Source: Beroe ovata (taxonomy: Eukaryota; Ctenophora; Nuda; Beroida; Beroidae). From it: a stretch of DNA of 29,540 nucleotides. The stretch lies in assembly GCA_946803715.1 (NCBI GenBank), contig CAMPET010000005.1, forward strand, positions 489,101 to 518,640. Direction: 5' to 3'. Below are positions 1 to 10,901 of the stretch, in pieces. A program made the position numbers and the translations under genes. How positions within the stretch are numbered: position 1 is the first letter of the stretch; each line of letters starts with the position of its first letter. The notes beneath the pieces were generated by a model that saw nothing but the letters and a program-made list of their open reading frames with translations, made no database searches and was not told the DNA's origin.

Positions 1-50
1 GTGTGTGTGTGTGGGTGTGTGTGTGTGTATGTGTGTGTGTATGTGAGTAA
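1..50. repeat. (GT)n microsatellite at window start
   Basis: Interrupted GT dinucleotide run with occasional GGGT and AT changes. The cysteine/valine-rich reading frame across it is a by-product of the repeat and is not a gene. Confidence 0.9.
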
Positions 51-362
51 GTTTGTACCTACCTTCTTGAACGTCATTCATTCGTCGAATGAGAAAACCT
101 TCGCTCACAGAAACCTTCACACAGTAAACCTGTTTAATGTGAAGTCTCTTGGAATACCCCCCACACACGCATTTGAGGAAGCTTTGAAGTAAATGAAATG
201 GATTATAAACCTGACTAAGCGACGGTTGCAACTGACCGAGCCAATATACGAGATGAAAAATGCTCTAATTTCCAAGCGCAAGATGTGCAGCCTAGAGTGA
301 ATGCAAAGCGCGCTACATTGCTTTCGATAAACAGACTGATATCGCAGTGGAACAAGGCCTCC

Positions 363-403
363 CCACTGCTTGCTCTCTCTCTCTCTCTCTTCCTCTTCCT
401 CAG
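363..403 (+). repeat. (CT)n pyrimidine tract ending in a splice acceptor
   Basis: A CT microsatellite passes into TTCCTCTTCCTCAG, which has the form of a strong polypyrimidine tract plus AG acceptor. It directly precedes the open terminal exon at 404, so the repeat probably serves as that exon's 3' splice signal. Confidence 0.6.
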
Positions 404-520
404 CAAGAACTGTGTACGAAGAATCCGACCACAACTAAATTTCCCAATCTAAATGATGAGATCGCAGTAATGAGCCGTCAGATCATGAGCATTGAGCCTG
501 AGAGCAAATTTGAAAGATGA
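404..520 (+). CDS. Probable terminal exon of an unrecognised gene
   Basis: After the strong acceptor ending at 403, one frame stays open for 38 codons to TGA at 518-520. The residues are polar and end in SIEPESKFER. Upstream exons would lie left of the window; none is convincing in 1-400. The family is not recognised. Support is the acceptor plus a phase-0 open frame with normal amino-acid composition. It could still be a chance open stretch. Confidence 0.4.
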   Translation, partial: QELCTKNPTTTKFPNLNDEIAVMSRQIMSIEPESKFER

Positions 521-2870
521 AATTAACTGCACTCGTCAAATACATATATATTGCTAGACGTATGATCAGATGTAAATGTTCGGATTAGCTGTTGGTTTAC
601 GTGGATAGGTACTTGTTTCCACAGACTGGGGTTCCAGATCAGAAAATAATTGGAGTTTCGAATGTGGAGCAGAAGCGAGTTTTACTCCAGCTCATCTGAC
701 ATCTTTGCTGCCTTCAAAAGCCCGAAAAAATTACGGTTTCTTAGCTATAATGTATGATATAGGAGTACAATACCATTTACATAAGTAGTTTACTGCATAT
801 ATTATGACATTAGATGTTACAGGGGTGTTAATCTGTTATCAATTCTCAGGAGAGTTATATCAACCAATGATAGGTGCCCTTCAAGCTCTTCAACTCAAGA
901 GAAGATTTTGTGGGATCTAACCAGCATCTTTTGCGGTATTTTCAATGGGTAGAGGGCGTAAGAGCAAAACAATTACCCATTTTCTCCTTTTATGGAAGGA
1001 TAAATGGGCAATGATTTATCCTTTCATGGAAGGGGGAAAGAAACAGTGCTTTCTCTGATGCAATGAAATGGATGTCACTTGTATAACACCCATACACCCG
1101 CACAGTGTAATGTACCACACTAATTGCTGTGGTGCATTGTGCAACAGTAATTTGGGTTCATGTACACTGTTTCACCTTCATTTCATGAGCACAGCACAGT
1201 CTTATTTAGAGTTCCACATTATTTAAAATACGACTTGCCGGAGAGCAAATAAAATTATTTTACCCCGGAAATATTTTCATCAGAGACTTTCTGTAAATGA
1301 TCAACAGCTTCAGAAATATGACCAATCTAAATAAAGATAGGGCATTAATAAGGAATAGGTATCAAGGTAAGATATCAAAAGGAATTTGCGCATTGCAAAT
1401 ACCTATTCTACTAGCGTTTGATGCTCAGTAGATAGGTACTACATAACACATCATGATAATATATATCTGTGTATCTGTAGTAGAGCCTGTATCAGAAGCT
1501 GTGAGATACACACACGGAAAGGTGTCAACAGAACACAAAGTGCATCAAATATATCACGACTAAGTGTACGCTCATGTATAGTCTCTCTCTCCATAGAGAA
1601 TCAGCCTGGCTTATAGTGCGTATGTGCGTGTGTACATACTAGTGCGTGCGTGTAGGTATTACACTACACATGTTCCCATGAGAAGGATCAAGGAATGTGC
1701 CCTTCAGAATATGTATTTTCCTCATACAGTGACGGTCAATGAACTAATGAAAAAAATAGCATAGGAACGTCATTTTATCGACTTCACAGTCCACGGAATC
1801 CACGGTCCATCAACTTATTTAACATGAAACTATCATTATTGATCTGATTGAAGCGACAGCAGTACAAGAGTGAGTTGTTGATGCCAGTTTAAAGCAGCAG
1901 TGAGAGTGAATGGTATGTAAAGCACTGGTAAATATAACATAGACCTGTCATCAGATCCTGTAGTTTGGTGTATAGGTATTGTGTTATTATACAGCAAAGA
2001 TTTAGAGATATTGTACCTACCTTATACCGATATTATATTTGTATATTTTGCCTGCACTACAAGGAAAAATGCCGCTTTCTTGACACCACTACACATCTTC
2101 TCACACATTGAAGAAGGTCAAAAGTCTATTTTCATGTTTCATAAGCACTTGCATAGTTGCATATACCCACCTCATTTAAATGAATTTCTTCACACAACTT
2201 TATGAATTAAAAATCAAGGGTGGTAAAAGGAGGCTGTTAGAGGGTGTTAAAGCGTGATTTACATGTCCTTAGTCCACACAAGATTTGGGGTGTTGAAGTA
2301 CGGTACTAAACGATGACCTTGTTATGTGTAGCAATTCGCATGCCCACTGCCCACTATCATAAGGATGTGGCTATTGTGATCATGGAGAGCATCATATTCA
2401 GAATGTTATATAAGGAAAGTTATAAAGTATGCGTCTCAAAAACCTGGTAAAACTTCGTTATTCCTTCACTGAATTCCGCCGCGTAATTCTATTTCCATGT
2501 TATGAGAGATGAGGAGGTGGAATTCTCAGTATACATGCTCAGCTAGATAAATCATATCACATACACATTACACGCGCTATGAAAGAGTGAAGTTCAATCA
2601 ATCCAAAAGTTTTGAAGCATAAAAGTCGTCATACATTACTATATGTTTGGTGAGTATCATTTACAGGTGAAAGACAAAGCAATGTTTTGAGTCGGTTATC
2701 AAAAAATATAACATTGTTGGTGCACGATAGTGCAGTACAATAATTGCAATATTGCTTTTATGATCAGGAAGAAATCCAACACTTGACAGTACTTGGATAA
2801 CTGTTATTGAACTCTCATTCCAATCATATAACCAAATTAGGGATATACATTGTGACTACAGTATGTGTCA
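521..2870. other. Non-coding stretch, no gene seen
   Basis: AT-rich sequence with short CA/GT runs near 1505 and 1620-1660. Reading frames are short and lack splice-flanked coding texture. The longest, at 1981-2205, has no recognisable domain and no ATG start (it opens with GTG). No RNA gene or transposon end was recognised. Confidence 0.6.
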
Positions 2871-2878
2871 CCTTGAAC

Positions 2879-4134
2879 ATGATTTATGGAAATTGCATAG
2901 AGCACTATGAATCTACAGGGAGCACTTATGTTCAAAACAGACAACCAGCTGTAGCTTCTTTGAGAAATACATTATGGGACATGCAGAGAAAACTCAGGGC
3001 TCCCACAGATGATCACATACACAGAATGTCATATCTACACTTGTTGGCAGCAGGTGAGGGGTATGTATGGATAATTATGTGATTACTTCTCGGTCATTAT
3101 CCTGTGCTGGTAACTCACAGAGTGATTTGCCCCATGCTGAGGCATGATAGTTTATAGTTTTATTTTCGAGGATAAGATTATAATACATACCTACGTCCTA
3201 CTTCTTTATCAATACCTACTTCTTCAATAATAGACTAGAAACCCCGCCAAATGGATCTGATACATTACCCATTGGAAAAAACAACAAGACGTTTCTTTGG
3301 AACAACAGCTAAACATGCCCGGTGATCAAAATCCAATGTACTTATTTAAAACAATGATTTTATGACGGAGCACTTGGTCACAATTCGGCCATTTCTTCCA
3401 ATAAGCACAGAAAATGGTGCTTGCTAGTTGTTGACATTCCTTTATTGTCTCAATTTGTGTAGCATATTTTTATTGAAAATAACGTTATATTTTATGTGAG
3501 TCAAAAAGGGTAACTGCAGCGCAGAAGCAACAACTCAAGAGAAATTTGACTGTTGCCCAAATCAGAACCTACTTGCATTCATTCCATGAATGAAAACTAA
3601 AACGTAATCAAAGCACCATCATCAGAAATGGGCTCCAGTTTGCTATTACAGCAGTAGCACCAGTCCATGTTAGCTTGCTCTTCAACTTAAATTCAGCACA
3701 TGCAGCACTGCAACTATAACACACTCCATTTTGTGTTGTACAATTGGACAGACAAACAAACTAAGTACCAAATTATATTATAGATAATAGTGTATGATTA
3801 TCTTTTGGAAATAAAATAACAGTTCCTCTAATAAGTAGTTATGCTCAAATTTACAGTTTTAAAAAGGCTCTGGGCTAATATAATGAAGTGTATCATCATT
3901 ATCATACATTACAAAGCTCTGTTTGACCAAGCTCCTACCATGAACTACATACTACTCATTAAAACTTCCAGATCTAGAGTTAAGAAAGAAAATGAAATAC
4001 CTCTACTGAAAATTCCTTCCTGTTGAACAAACTTTATATCATTCCATCCCGTTTACAACTTAATTATATCCAATATCATGGATATCATTACCTTACAGTG
4101 GGCTATGGAACTGCTGACCGAACCAATGCTGAAG
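2879..4134 (+). CDS. Exon-like pieces of an unrecognised gene
   Basis: A frame from ATG 2879 (or from an acceptor at about 2900-2920) runs to a GCAGCAG/GTGAGG donor after 3053, leaving phase 1. It contains residues such as LRNTLWDMQRKLRAPTDDHI that look like real protein. A 36-base piece at 4099-4134 sits between CCTTACAG and GAAG/GTACAA and continues phase 1 to phase 1 (VGYGTADRTNAE). Two possible last pieces fit the phase: 4344-4387, stopping at TAA, and 5468-5565, stopping at TGA just inside RIIAD1. I do not recognise the family and the exon chain is uncertain. Confidence 0.35.
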
Positions 4135-4387
4135 GTACAAGTTATGTCAGTATTTCTATAACATTCCTATCTACATTTCCTGACCAATACTTTCAAAATT
4201 GGTGTCCATTTATCATGTCAAATTGGCAAATAACTGAAAATTTTACACCTTCCAAGTGTTTATTGTCCAATGTGCATCACAGAATGTGACAAGCAGCATG
4301 ACTGATACGTTTTGTCTTGTGACTAAATGCTTTGATGTCATAGGCTATGAACAGGTTTGCCAACTTATGGAGAACTGTATTTCATAA

Positions 4388-4859
4388 GTTGGCAGATCAG
4401 TTTCAAGATTATGATACTTCTACTGAACTGTATTCTGAATTATCGATTACAAGCAAAGACTTCATGGACTCAATGCTTGATAAGATTTTGGTTTGGATAC
4501 TATCCATGACTGTCGGAAAGAGCAACTTTGGCTCAGGCTCGTGAAACTGGTTTACATCTGGATCTCGCATAGCAGCTCTGATTAGCTATAGGCTATTTGA
4601 TGATTACTTTCTTCAATCTTCACTGGGTAAACATTAAGAAAATAATACAGTTTAGCAACAAAATGGAAAAAAAATCATCCAGATCCTCTCCCATTTCTGC
4701 ACCATCATGAAATATCAATTATGAACTATAAATCAAAGAAAGTACAGTGATGACACAGTAGTATTTATGATCAAATATAAAAAAGCAAGAGTTGCAATAT
4801 GTGGAAGGCAATTGTTGCTTGACTGTACATGCTGCATATCAGTGATAAACGTAAGTCCT
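4388..4859. other. Non-coding stretch, no gene seen
   Basis: AT-rich intergenic or intronic sequence between the exon-like pieces and the GC-rich repeat. Frames such as 4347-4544 have no splice support or recognisable domain. Confidence 0.5.
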
Positions 4860-5400
4860 GTTTTGGTTGTCGCGTCGATCGATGATAGACCCTGTCGAGT
4901 GTCGGGAATTTCGTTTTGCGCGCGCAGCGCAGCGCATTTCAAACTTATTCTCATTGCGGCACGGCATGCATTCTTAGCCAGTTACAAATAAGCCCTAGCT
5001 TCGCACAGTCGCATGCACGCCGCTTACTGTACTCGCTGATGTTTGCTGCTTTGCGATATTTGATATCAATTAATATGTGTTTCCCCGCTGCGTGACCCAA
5101 ATACTCCGCGCGCGCTGCGCGTCTCCGTGGCGCGTGTCCTTTCTACGACTTTTCAGTTCACTGAGTAGGACAAGGGCGCGCAACGTGTGCACATTGATAT
5201 GTGTCATAGTGATAATAGTGTTATTTTTTGTTAGCTTATGTATTCCTTTGCTGGCAAGAATGCAGAACAATTAAGTCTGCACAAAATAATATTTTGTCAA
5301 AATATTCTTAGTTAATATTTAGTTAATGTCAATCTGTAGTTGTTCATACGTTGTGTGACCCACAGAGTAGGGTGCACAACGTGTGCACATCTGTAGTCCC
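4860..5400 (+). repeat. GC-rich interspersed repeat copy near RIIAD1
   Basis: Positions 5078-5201 share a long module with 12515-12645 (inverted), 12770-12875 and 13821-13948. Shared landmarks are GACCCAAATACTCCGCGCGC, TTTTCAGTTCACTGAGTAG and GCGCGCAACGTGTGCACA. The segment at 4875-4915 (ATCGATGATAGACCCTGTCG) matches 13300-13340 in inverted orientation. A decayed piece recurs at 5350-5392. No protein is encoded; open frames on both strands here follow from the CG-rich composition. This is probably a non-autonomous interspersed element. Confidence 0.75.
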
Positions 5401-5467
5401 CCTGCATAGTTAATGCCATTCTTACCGTATAGGACAGAATTTACCTTTGATAAATGTTCCCTTGCAG

Positions 5468-5565
5468 TAATGGAGACTGAAGTCCATGCCTATTTGCGTC
5501 CCGTTTCTATTGCTTCTCAATTATATGACCAACATGCATCTAAGGATGGAACATGCTGTGATTGA
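5468..5565 (+). other. Possible overlapping exon or upstream ORF before RIIAD1
   Basis: GTTCCCTTGCAG ends at 5467 as a good acceptor. ATG at 5470 then opens 31 codons (METEVHAYLRPVSI...) to TGA 5563-5565. This frame is +1 relative to RIIAD1, whose start at 5546 lies inside it. It may be an upstream ORF in the RIIAD1 leader, or the last exon of the upstream unknown gene (a phase-1 join to 4134 is allowed). Confidence 0.3.
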
Positions 5566-6409
5566 AAAATCAAATCTCATTGCCCTATCTGAAGAACAAA
5601 AGGCAAAGCTTAACAAATACAAAATACAAGCCAGAAAGGATAATGAAATATTCTTAAGACAGCACCCAGAAGTATCCTGTCTAGTATCAGATTTTCTCCA
5701 TGAGGTGGTTACTCATATGCCTTTTTTATTTAGTAGAGTATTACTTCTATTCCAACAGCTGTGCAGCTAATGACAGGATTCAAAGGATTCAACTAATCAA
5801 GCCAGTAGTCGTTAATGAAGTATAATCCATGTTTTATTTACCATGACTTGGCTTCATTGGGCAGCTCCTCATTTAACCCTCCCACACAGTTTCTCATTTA
5901 GGCTCAACTGGGTCAACTATCAAGCTGCATATGCTTGAGTTAAATCTCTCACCCTTAGCTGAGTGGTGCAGTGGCATTCAAACTCGTGATCTTTCTATTG
6001 AAAGCCCAGTGTCCATACCACCACTAAGCCACTCACCCTATTTCATACTATACCATACAATAGCTAATACTAGATACATTTTCAAAATAAAGTTCTACAA
6101 TACAATTTAAGGGGGCTGAATTACTATTTGTCATTATCACAGGTACTCCTACAAAGGCCTGAACATGTAGTGGAGTTTGCAGCCAAGCACTTCACCAGAT
6201 CAGATATTCGAAGCAGAATAAATGATCAAGTAAGATGATTGCCAAGATCCTTCCTTATAGCTTTTTGTGTAATAATGTAATAATATGTAAACTTTTGAAC
6301 CATGTAAACTTTTGAACCATGATTATTGAATGTTTCAAGAAGGTTGATAAATTTATTCTTCTAATTATAGTTGGGAACTTTCAGATTGGAGAGGAGAAGA
6401 AAATGTTGA
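5546..6409 (+). CDS. RIIAD1: RIIa domain-containing protein 1 homologue
   Basis: Exons 5546-5704, 6143-6229 and 6371-6409 join in phase 0 to give 94 residues, against about 92 in the human protein. Recognition rests on LSEEQKAKLNKYKIQARKDN, then the FL(R)xHPEV element, then a join into VLLQRPEHVVEFAAKHFT, matching the family order. The fold is the RIIa/DPY-30-type dimerisation-docking helix pair, expected to bind amphipathic anchoring helices; its cellular role is poorly known. The first donor is GTGGTT (weak), the second GTAAGA. The last 12 residues depend on the acceptor ending at 6370; without that splice the protein would stop two codons after exon 2. ATG 5546 is chosen because it lies one base after an AG and starts the conserved block. 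The next gene begins about 320 bases downstream. Confidence 0.82.
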
Positions 6410-6729
6410 GGAGAGAAGCTAGACAGAATGCAGAATGATGAATGTATCATTTGCTATATGATTTGATAAGAGATGATGTATACCAGCTGGTCCTTAGATT
6501 AATAAGATGATGTTATGTGGATAGATTACAAAGAAGGTAGTGCAAAATGTGTCATGTATATTGTACTGGACTTGTTTACTGATTGATAATGATTTTAATA
6601 TCATAACATCATTGTATCGTCGTATCGATGACTATAAAAAAAGCTCAATTCTTTCTTCCCTTTTCCTTCTTGGCTGTTCCTTGACAACTTTTATGCATTG
6701 TTGCTCATGAGAATTGTTGTTTTAGCATA

Positions 6730-9700
6730 ATGGGAAAGGATTACTATCAGATACTCAATCTAACCCGGAGTGCTACCAATGCTGATGTGAAACGGGCCTA
6801 TAGAAAGCTTTCTCTGAAACACCATCCTGATAGATCTGATGATCCAAAGTCTGATGAGCTTTTCCTTGAGGTATGAAGAGCACCTGATCACTTTGGTTGT
6901 CAATGCAATAACAGCATATTTTTGAGTTTCATAACTAACAGGTAGCAGAAGCATATGATGTGCTGAGCAAGCCTAACACTCGGGCAGTGTATGACCAGTT
7001 TGGAGAGGAAGGTTTGAAGAGTGGTGTACCTACAACGGACGTTGTTGGGGGTTTTTCAGGAGGCTATGTCTTCCATGGAAACCCAGATAAGGTATTTAGA
7101 GAGTTCTTTGGAGGAGACAACCCATTCAATGAGTTCTTCGAGCCACCTAAAGACCCTGACATGGCTATAGGTAGGAATAATACGTATTGCTCATAACATC
7201 AATGCATTACAATAGAATTTGTGGCAAGATGGTAACTGTAAAGACTACAGTAATTCGCACTCCACCAAAAGGTTTCGGTGGGTTGAGAGGACGTGGTAGA
7301 CCCAAGCAAGATCCCCCTATCGAGAGAGACCTTGCCCTGACCCTCGAGGAAATCTATTCTGGCTGCATCAAGAAGATGAAGATTTCTCGTAGAGTTATGA
7401 ATGATGATGGACACACATCTAGCATCCGTGACAAGATCCTTACAATCAACGTTAAGGCAGGGTGGCAGGCCGGAACTAGGATAACATTTCAAAAGGAAGG
7501 AGATCAAGGTTTGGACCTTAGCGTACCATTATAGATATCAAGGGATCTTTCGTTGCTCTTATTTAAGATAAGATCGAAAATTAGTTTACACTTAACACTA
7601 CCCTATACTCTATAGTAAGTATATTGTAATAATCGCTTTTTATGTGTCTACCCTCAGGACCGAATAGCATTCCAGCCGACATTGTGTTCATTGTAAAGGA
7701 CAAGGAGCATCCTCTCTACAAAAGAGTTGGAACTGATCTGCATTATGTGGCTACCATCCCTCTCAGTAAAGCCCTCATCGGTTGTGTCATTGAGGTATTA
7801 AAACCCTATCCATCAGGTTGTGCCGTTATACGGATAGTGCTGCCAAAAATATCACCCGTCTTGGACAGGAATTATTGTCGTGTATTGTAATCAATAATTG
7901 ATTATCGATGAGTATTATTCAATATTCATCCATATAGTCTACAATAAACTAGGTTTAACAGTGGTTATTCATCTGTATCCTATACAATAAGCACGAAAAA
8001 GCGAGGAAATTAGATCGAAACAATACAGCAATGAATACCAACTTCTTCTTACACTCGCCCTATAGGCTGCTTTCTGCTTTGATTGCGTGGAATGCTGACT
8101 GTTGATCACTGTATTGTATCCGGTGTAGCCTCTTGGCCATTTTGAGTGGAATACTGAGTTTATACGCTCAGTATAGAGGATACACAGTAAGTGTATCTTT
8201 GAAAGGAGTAAAGTTAGTACTTTACTAAGTTGTATACAGTGAGTACTGAGTATACGCTCAGTAGAATAGGGCACAGTGAGTGCTAGCGATGAGTCAGTTG
8301 TTATCTTATTGGTGTGCGTCAACAAAACTGATATACCAATCAGGGAGAAACTGTTCAGTAGTTTCAGTCATTTCCAATCTAATTTCTCTTCGCTCCCCTT
8401 TCCTTTTTATCCTGGTTTCCTTCTTGAATATTGGCTCGTATCCAGGACAACACAGCAGCCAAGTCCCCCAGCATTTTGTTTGCATCACTTTCACTGATTT
8501 GATTGCCATCTTCTCCCACCATCTCATCAAGTTGTTTGTAAGACACAGCCTCAAGGATACCTTTCTCAGTTTTGTAACCATAGAGCAGGGTCTTAACTCC
8601 ACAAAGATAACTCTGAACCCAATCAATCGGCCTGAGTTTGCTTTTTTTGAATGCACTTTTCACTTCCACGAAATCTCCCTGACTGTCCTCTGCATCTATT
8701 TCCGCGCTTAGCAACAGTCTAGTATCGCCTATCTTCCCTTTGACTACTGTGTACGTGGCCTGAATACCAGGTGGATTTTGAATAGCCATCTTATGGAATT
8801 GATCGCCTCGATGAAGATTAATCTGACGCCATTCATCGGGAAAGCGTATTGGCTCTCTGTGAGCAAATCTAATGTACGTCTTACCCTTGTACATACATGT
8901 CTCTAAATTCCAATCATTGGTGCTGTATTTATCAGTTTGGGCATTGGCGATAGACATGAAGACTGATCGGTGAGAAATGATATCCACATTTTCAGTCACA
9001 CTGTGGCCGTCTTTTGTTTTACAAATCCACTTTAGGATCTTTTCCCAGGGCGGACAATTTCCCACTGCCAAATGCTGGAACATTCGATCTGGGTCGTAAC
9101 CGATGTTGAGATCTGCCCCTATTGGAATATCTTCACTCACTGTGCAATACTGACCCTCGTCACAGTTGTCAAAATCCCCCTCTTCGTTGATACAGAACGT
9201 ACCAACCCGTTCGTGACGGTAATCCGTGTATCTTGTGCCAGTGTTTCTCCATGGAAACTCGAATACCACCGCTTCGTTCATGCTAGGTAGGGGAGCTAAG
9301 AGAGGTGGTGAAATTAGCAGCCATTTGGTAAGACACCGTGTGTGGAAAATATTTCTGAACGTCTTACTGTACAATGAGAACTTGAATTCTGCGAAACGAA
9401 AGATAGAGCTATACCTCTTAACGTGCTAACACAAATCAAATATCCTGTGATTTTGTATCCTCTAGAATCACTAAATAAATATTGATTATGTCACAAGCAC
9501 ATTACAATGCTCGTGTATGGTCAGGATGTACAGTGTGCACATCAAAGGGCAGTGAGAGAAAATGAAGCTTTCAACATCGTCTCAGGCAATCCCTTGTTGT
9601 TTTTAACACGTGTGAATTGTCAAGTTTGATTTACCTACCAATTTTCTTTACTTCCCTCCTACCTATCCAAATTTTGTCTAGTCTCAAATTCCAGAGCAAG

Positions 9701-10150
9701 CAAGGAGGCAAACAAAACAAAGTCAACTCATTCTGCAACAGAATTATTCGTGGCGAGATCATCACAATATAATGCACTCAGACCTGGGCAAATATTTCAT
9801 TCTTCTTCCGGTCACAACGCTTCTACAATACTCTCGAATTGTGCGCAATATACCGGCCTAATCTGTTTACTCTTTTCTTTATCGAGTTTTCGTGACCTTC
9901 TCTAGAGCTGAGGAGTGACTGATGTTATCACTTTTATCAGGTACCGACATTGGATGGTCGAATGCTGAGCATCCCTATCAATGACATAGTGCAACCGGGC
10001 TACACTAAACGTGTCATAGGCGAAGGAATGCCTGTTTCAAAATCGAAGGACGGCGAAAAGGGCAATCTAGTCATCTCGTTTGATATTGTGTTCCCTACCA
10101 AGTTGGAAGTCCACCAGAAGAGCTTGTTGAAGCAAGCTCTGATGATGTGA
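6730..10150 (+). CDS. DNAJB13: DnaJ homologue subfamily B member 13 (radial-spoke co-chaperone)
   Basis: Five exons (6730-6870, 6942-7170, 7251-7508, 7658-7794, 9941-10150) join with consistent phases into 324 residues, close to the 316 of human DNAJB13. Residues 1-70 are the J domain with HPD at 32-34. A short Gly/Phe region follows ([14 protein letters not shown]). There is no cysteine-rich zinc finger, so this is a type II Hsp40. The C-terminal substrate domains contain [51 protein letters not shown] and GEGMP. Family knowledge places DNAJB13 at the radial-spoke neck of motile cilia and sperm flagella, where human loss causes ciliary dyskinesia. Intron 4 is 2146 bases and carries an antisense gene. 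The ATG lies four bases after TTTTAG, which could be a leader splice acceptor. Confidence 0.95.
7795..9940 (+). other. DNAJB13 intron 4, host of the nested gene
   Basis: Bounded by GAG/GTATTA and TTTTATCAG/GTACCG. Outside the nested gene, 7795-8378 carries two copies of a TATACGCTCAGTA motif (about 8162 and 8252). 9282-9940 has no recognised feature apart from an AG-rich pyrimidine stretch just upstream of the nested gene's ATG on the minus strand, which may be a leader splice site. Confidence 0.7.
8379..9281 (-). CDS. DXO: DXO/Rai1-family decapping exoribonuclease, intronless
   Basis: 300 residues in one uninterrupted frame from ATG 9281; the frame stays open further upstream but has no other ATG. 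DXO/Rai1 enzymes remove incomplete, NAD or other aberrant 5' caps and degrade the RNA 5' to 3'. Family motifs in order: Arg105 (SHRSVFMS), then GDQFH at 159-163 where the family has G-x-x-x-E, then the metal-binding E-I-D at 194-196, E-V-K at 206-208, and Gln223 in WVQSYLCGV. An N-terminal [11 protein letters not shown] matches the family's usual block before the nuclease core. So most of the active site is present, but the motif II acidic residue reads His163. The gene is antisense inside DNAJB13 intron 4. Lack of introns suggests an old retrocopy or intron loss; the reading frame is intact. Confidence 0.82.
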   Translation of the reverse strand: MNEAVVFEFPWRNTGTRYTDYRHERVGTFCINEEGDFDNCDEGQYCTVSEDIPIGADLNIGYDPDRMFQHLAVGNCPPWEKILKWICKTKDGHSVTENVDIISHRSVFMSIANAQTDKYSTNDWNLETCMYKGKTYIRFAHREPIRFPDEWRQINLHRGDQFHKMAIQNPPGIQATYTVVKGKIGDTRLLLSAEIDAEDSQGDFVEVKSAFKKSKLRPIDWVQSYLCGVKTLLYGYKTEKGILEAVSYKQLDEMVGEDGNQISESDANKMLGDLAAVLSWIRANIQEGNQDKKERGAKRN

Positions 10151-10423
10151 TGACGTAAGCGACAGAGTGAAATAATGAACTGATAGTGTCTAATGAATTG
10201 AAGTGTAAATATAGCTGGAATTCGCGTTGGGGAAGAACCCTGTGGAGACTGTAAATATTATGTTCTTATTTATATTGTGAATTATCAATCATTGGAAGTT
10301 TTAGATCTGATATTCTCCTTTGAATCGCTGAACTCAAGCATTTGGTTCACCATGTTATTATTTCTATCATTTGAATTTTTTCTCTGAAACTCTCTCCTAA
10401 TCTGTCGAATATTTTAGCTGGAA

Positions 10424-10597
10424 ATGGAGAAAAACAATGACAACCTCGACGATTTGGTAAGGCAATTTTCCACTCAAGTCAAGCAATCAGATTGGCTCCA
10501 GACAAATACACCTGAAAAATGGGTATCAGAAAACCAAGAACTTTACCAGGAGATTCAAAATGAGATAAAACGTATTGAAGAGGAGAAGAAGTCATAG
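10424..10597 (+). CDS. Small hydrophilic protein, 57 residues, unknown
   Basis: ATG 10424 to TAG 10597. The sequence is charged and helix-prone (LVRQFSTQVKQSDWLQ..., ending IQNEIKRIEEEKKS), with two tryptophans and no cysteines. It lies six bases after a strong acceptor-like tract (TCTCTCCTAAT...ATTTTAG) with a branch-point-like CTAAT, so it may be a full small gene with a spliced leader or the terminal exon of a larger one. It sits about 270 bases after DNAJB13 and 305 before SPAG8 on the same strand. I do not recognise the family; the composition, frame and acceptor argue that it is real. Confidence 0.6.
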   Translation: MEKNNDNLDDLVRQFSTQVKQSDWLQTNTPEKWVSENQELYQEIQNEIKRIEEEKKS

Positions 10598-10901
10598 CGA
10601 TGTTGATATTTGACATGCTTGGATTGGGTGATCACCCCTTTTGATACTTGAATTATATTTTCACTGGGTTGTTTTTAACCATGGTACCAAATTTTGATCA
10701 TATTTGTCGTGTTCATGGAAGGCGCGCTTTGCGCGTTTCATTTGTTGTCATAGAAACACGAATTATTCATTGATAAATGGTAATTGTGAGCAGTTTTTAA
10801 GAAGACCTAGTGCGCGCGCGTCTTAGCTTATTGCCAACTTTATTCAACTTGAATTTACCGTTCGTCAGGCTTCAATCACGAAATGTTACCCACATTTAGC
10901 C
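10598..10901. other. Spacer between small ORF and SPAG8
   Basis: About 300 bases with GC-rich islets (GGCGCGCTTTGCGCG near 10721 and GTGCGCGCGCGTC near 10812) in AT-rich DNA. These resemble fragments of the GC-rich repeat seen elsewhere. The SPAG8 promoter presumably lies here, but no core motif is clear. Confidence 0.45.

Noticed and set aside
5070-5274. Open frames on both strands around 5070-5274
   Set aside because: They lie in the GC-rich repeat, recur at the other copies and carry no conserved protein signature.
8280-8711. Plus-strand frame of 143 codons, antisense to the DXO-like gene
   Set aside because: Shadow of the minus-strand coding sequence, with no recognisable domain.
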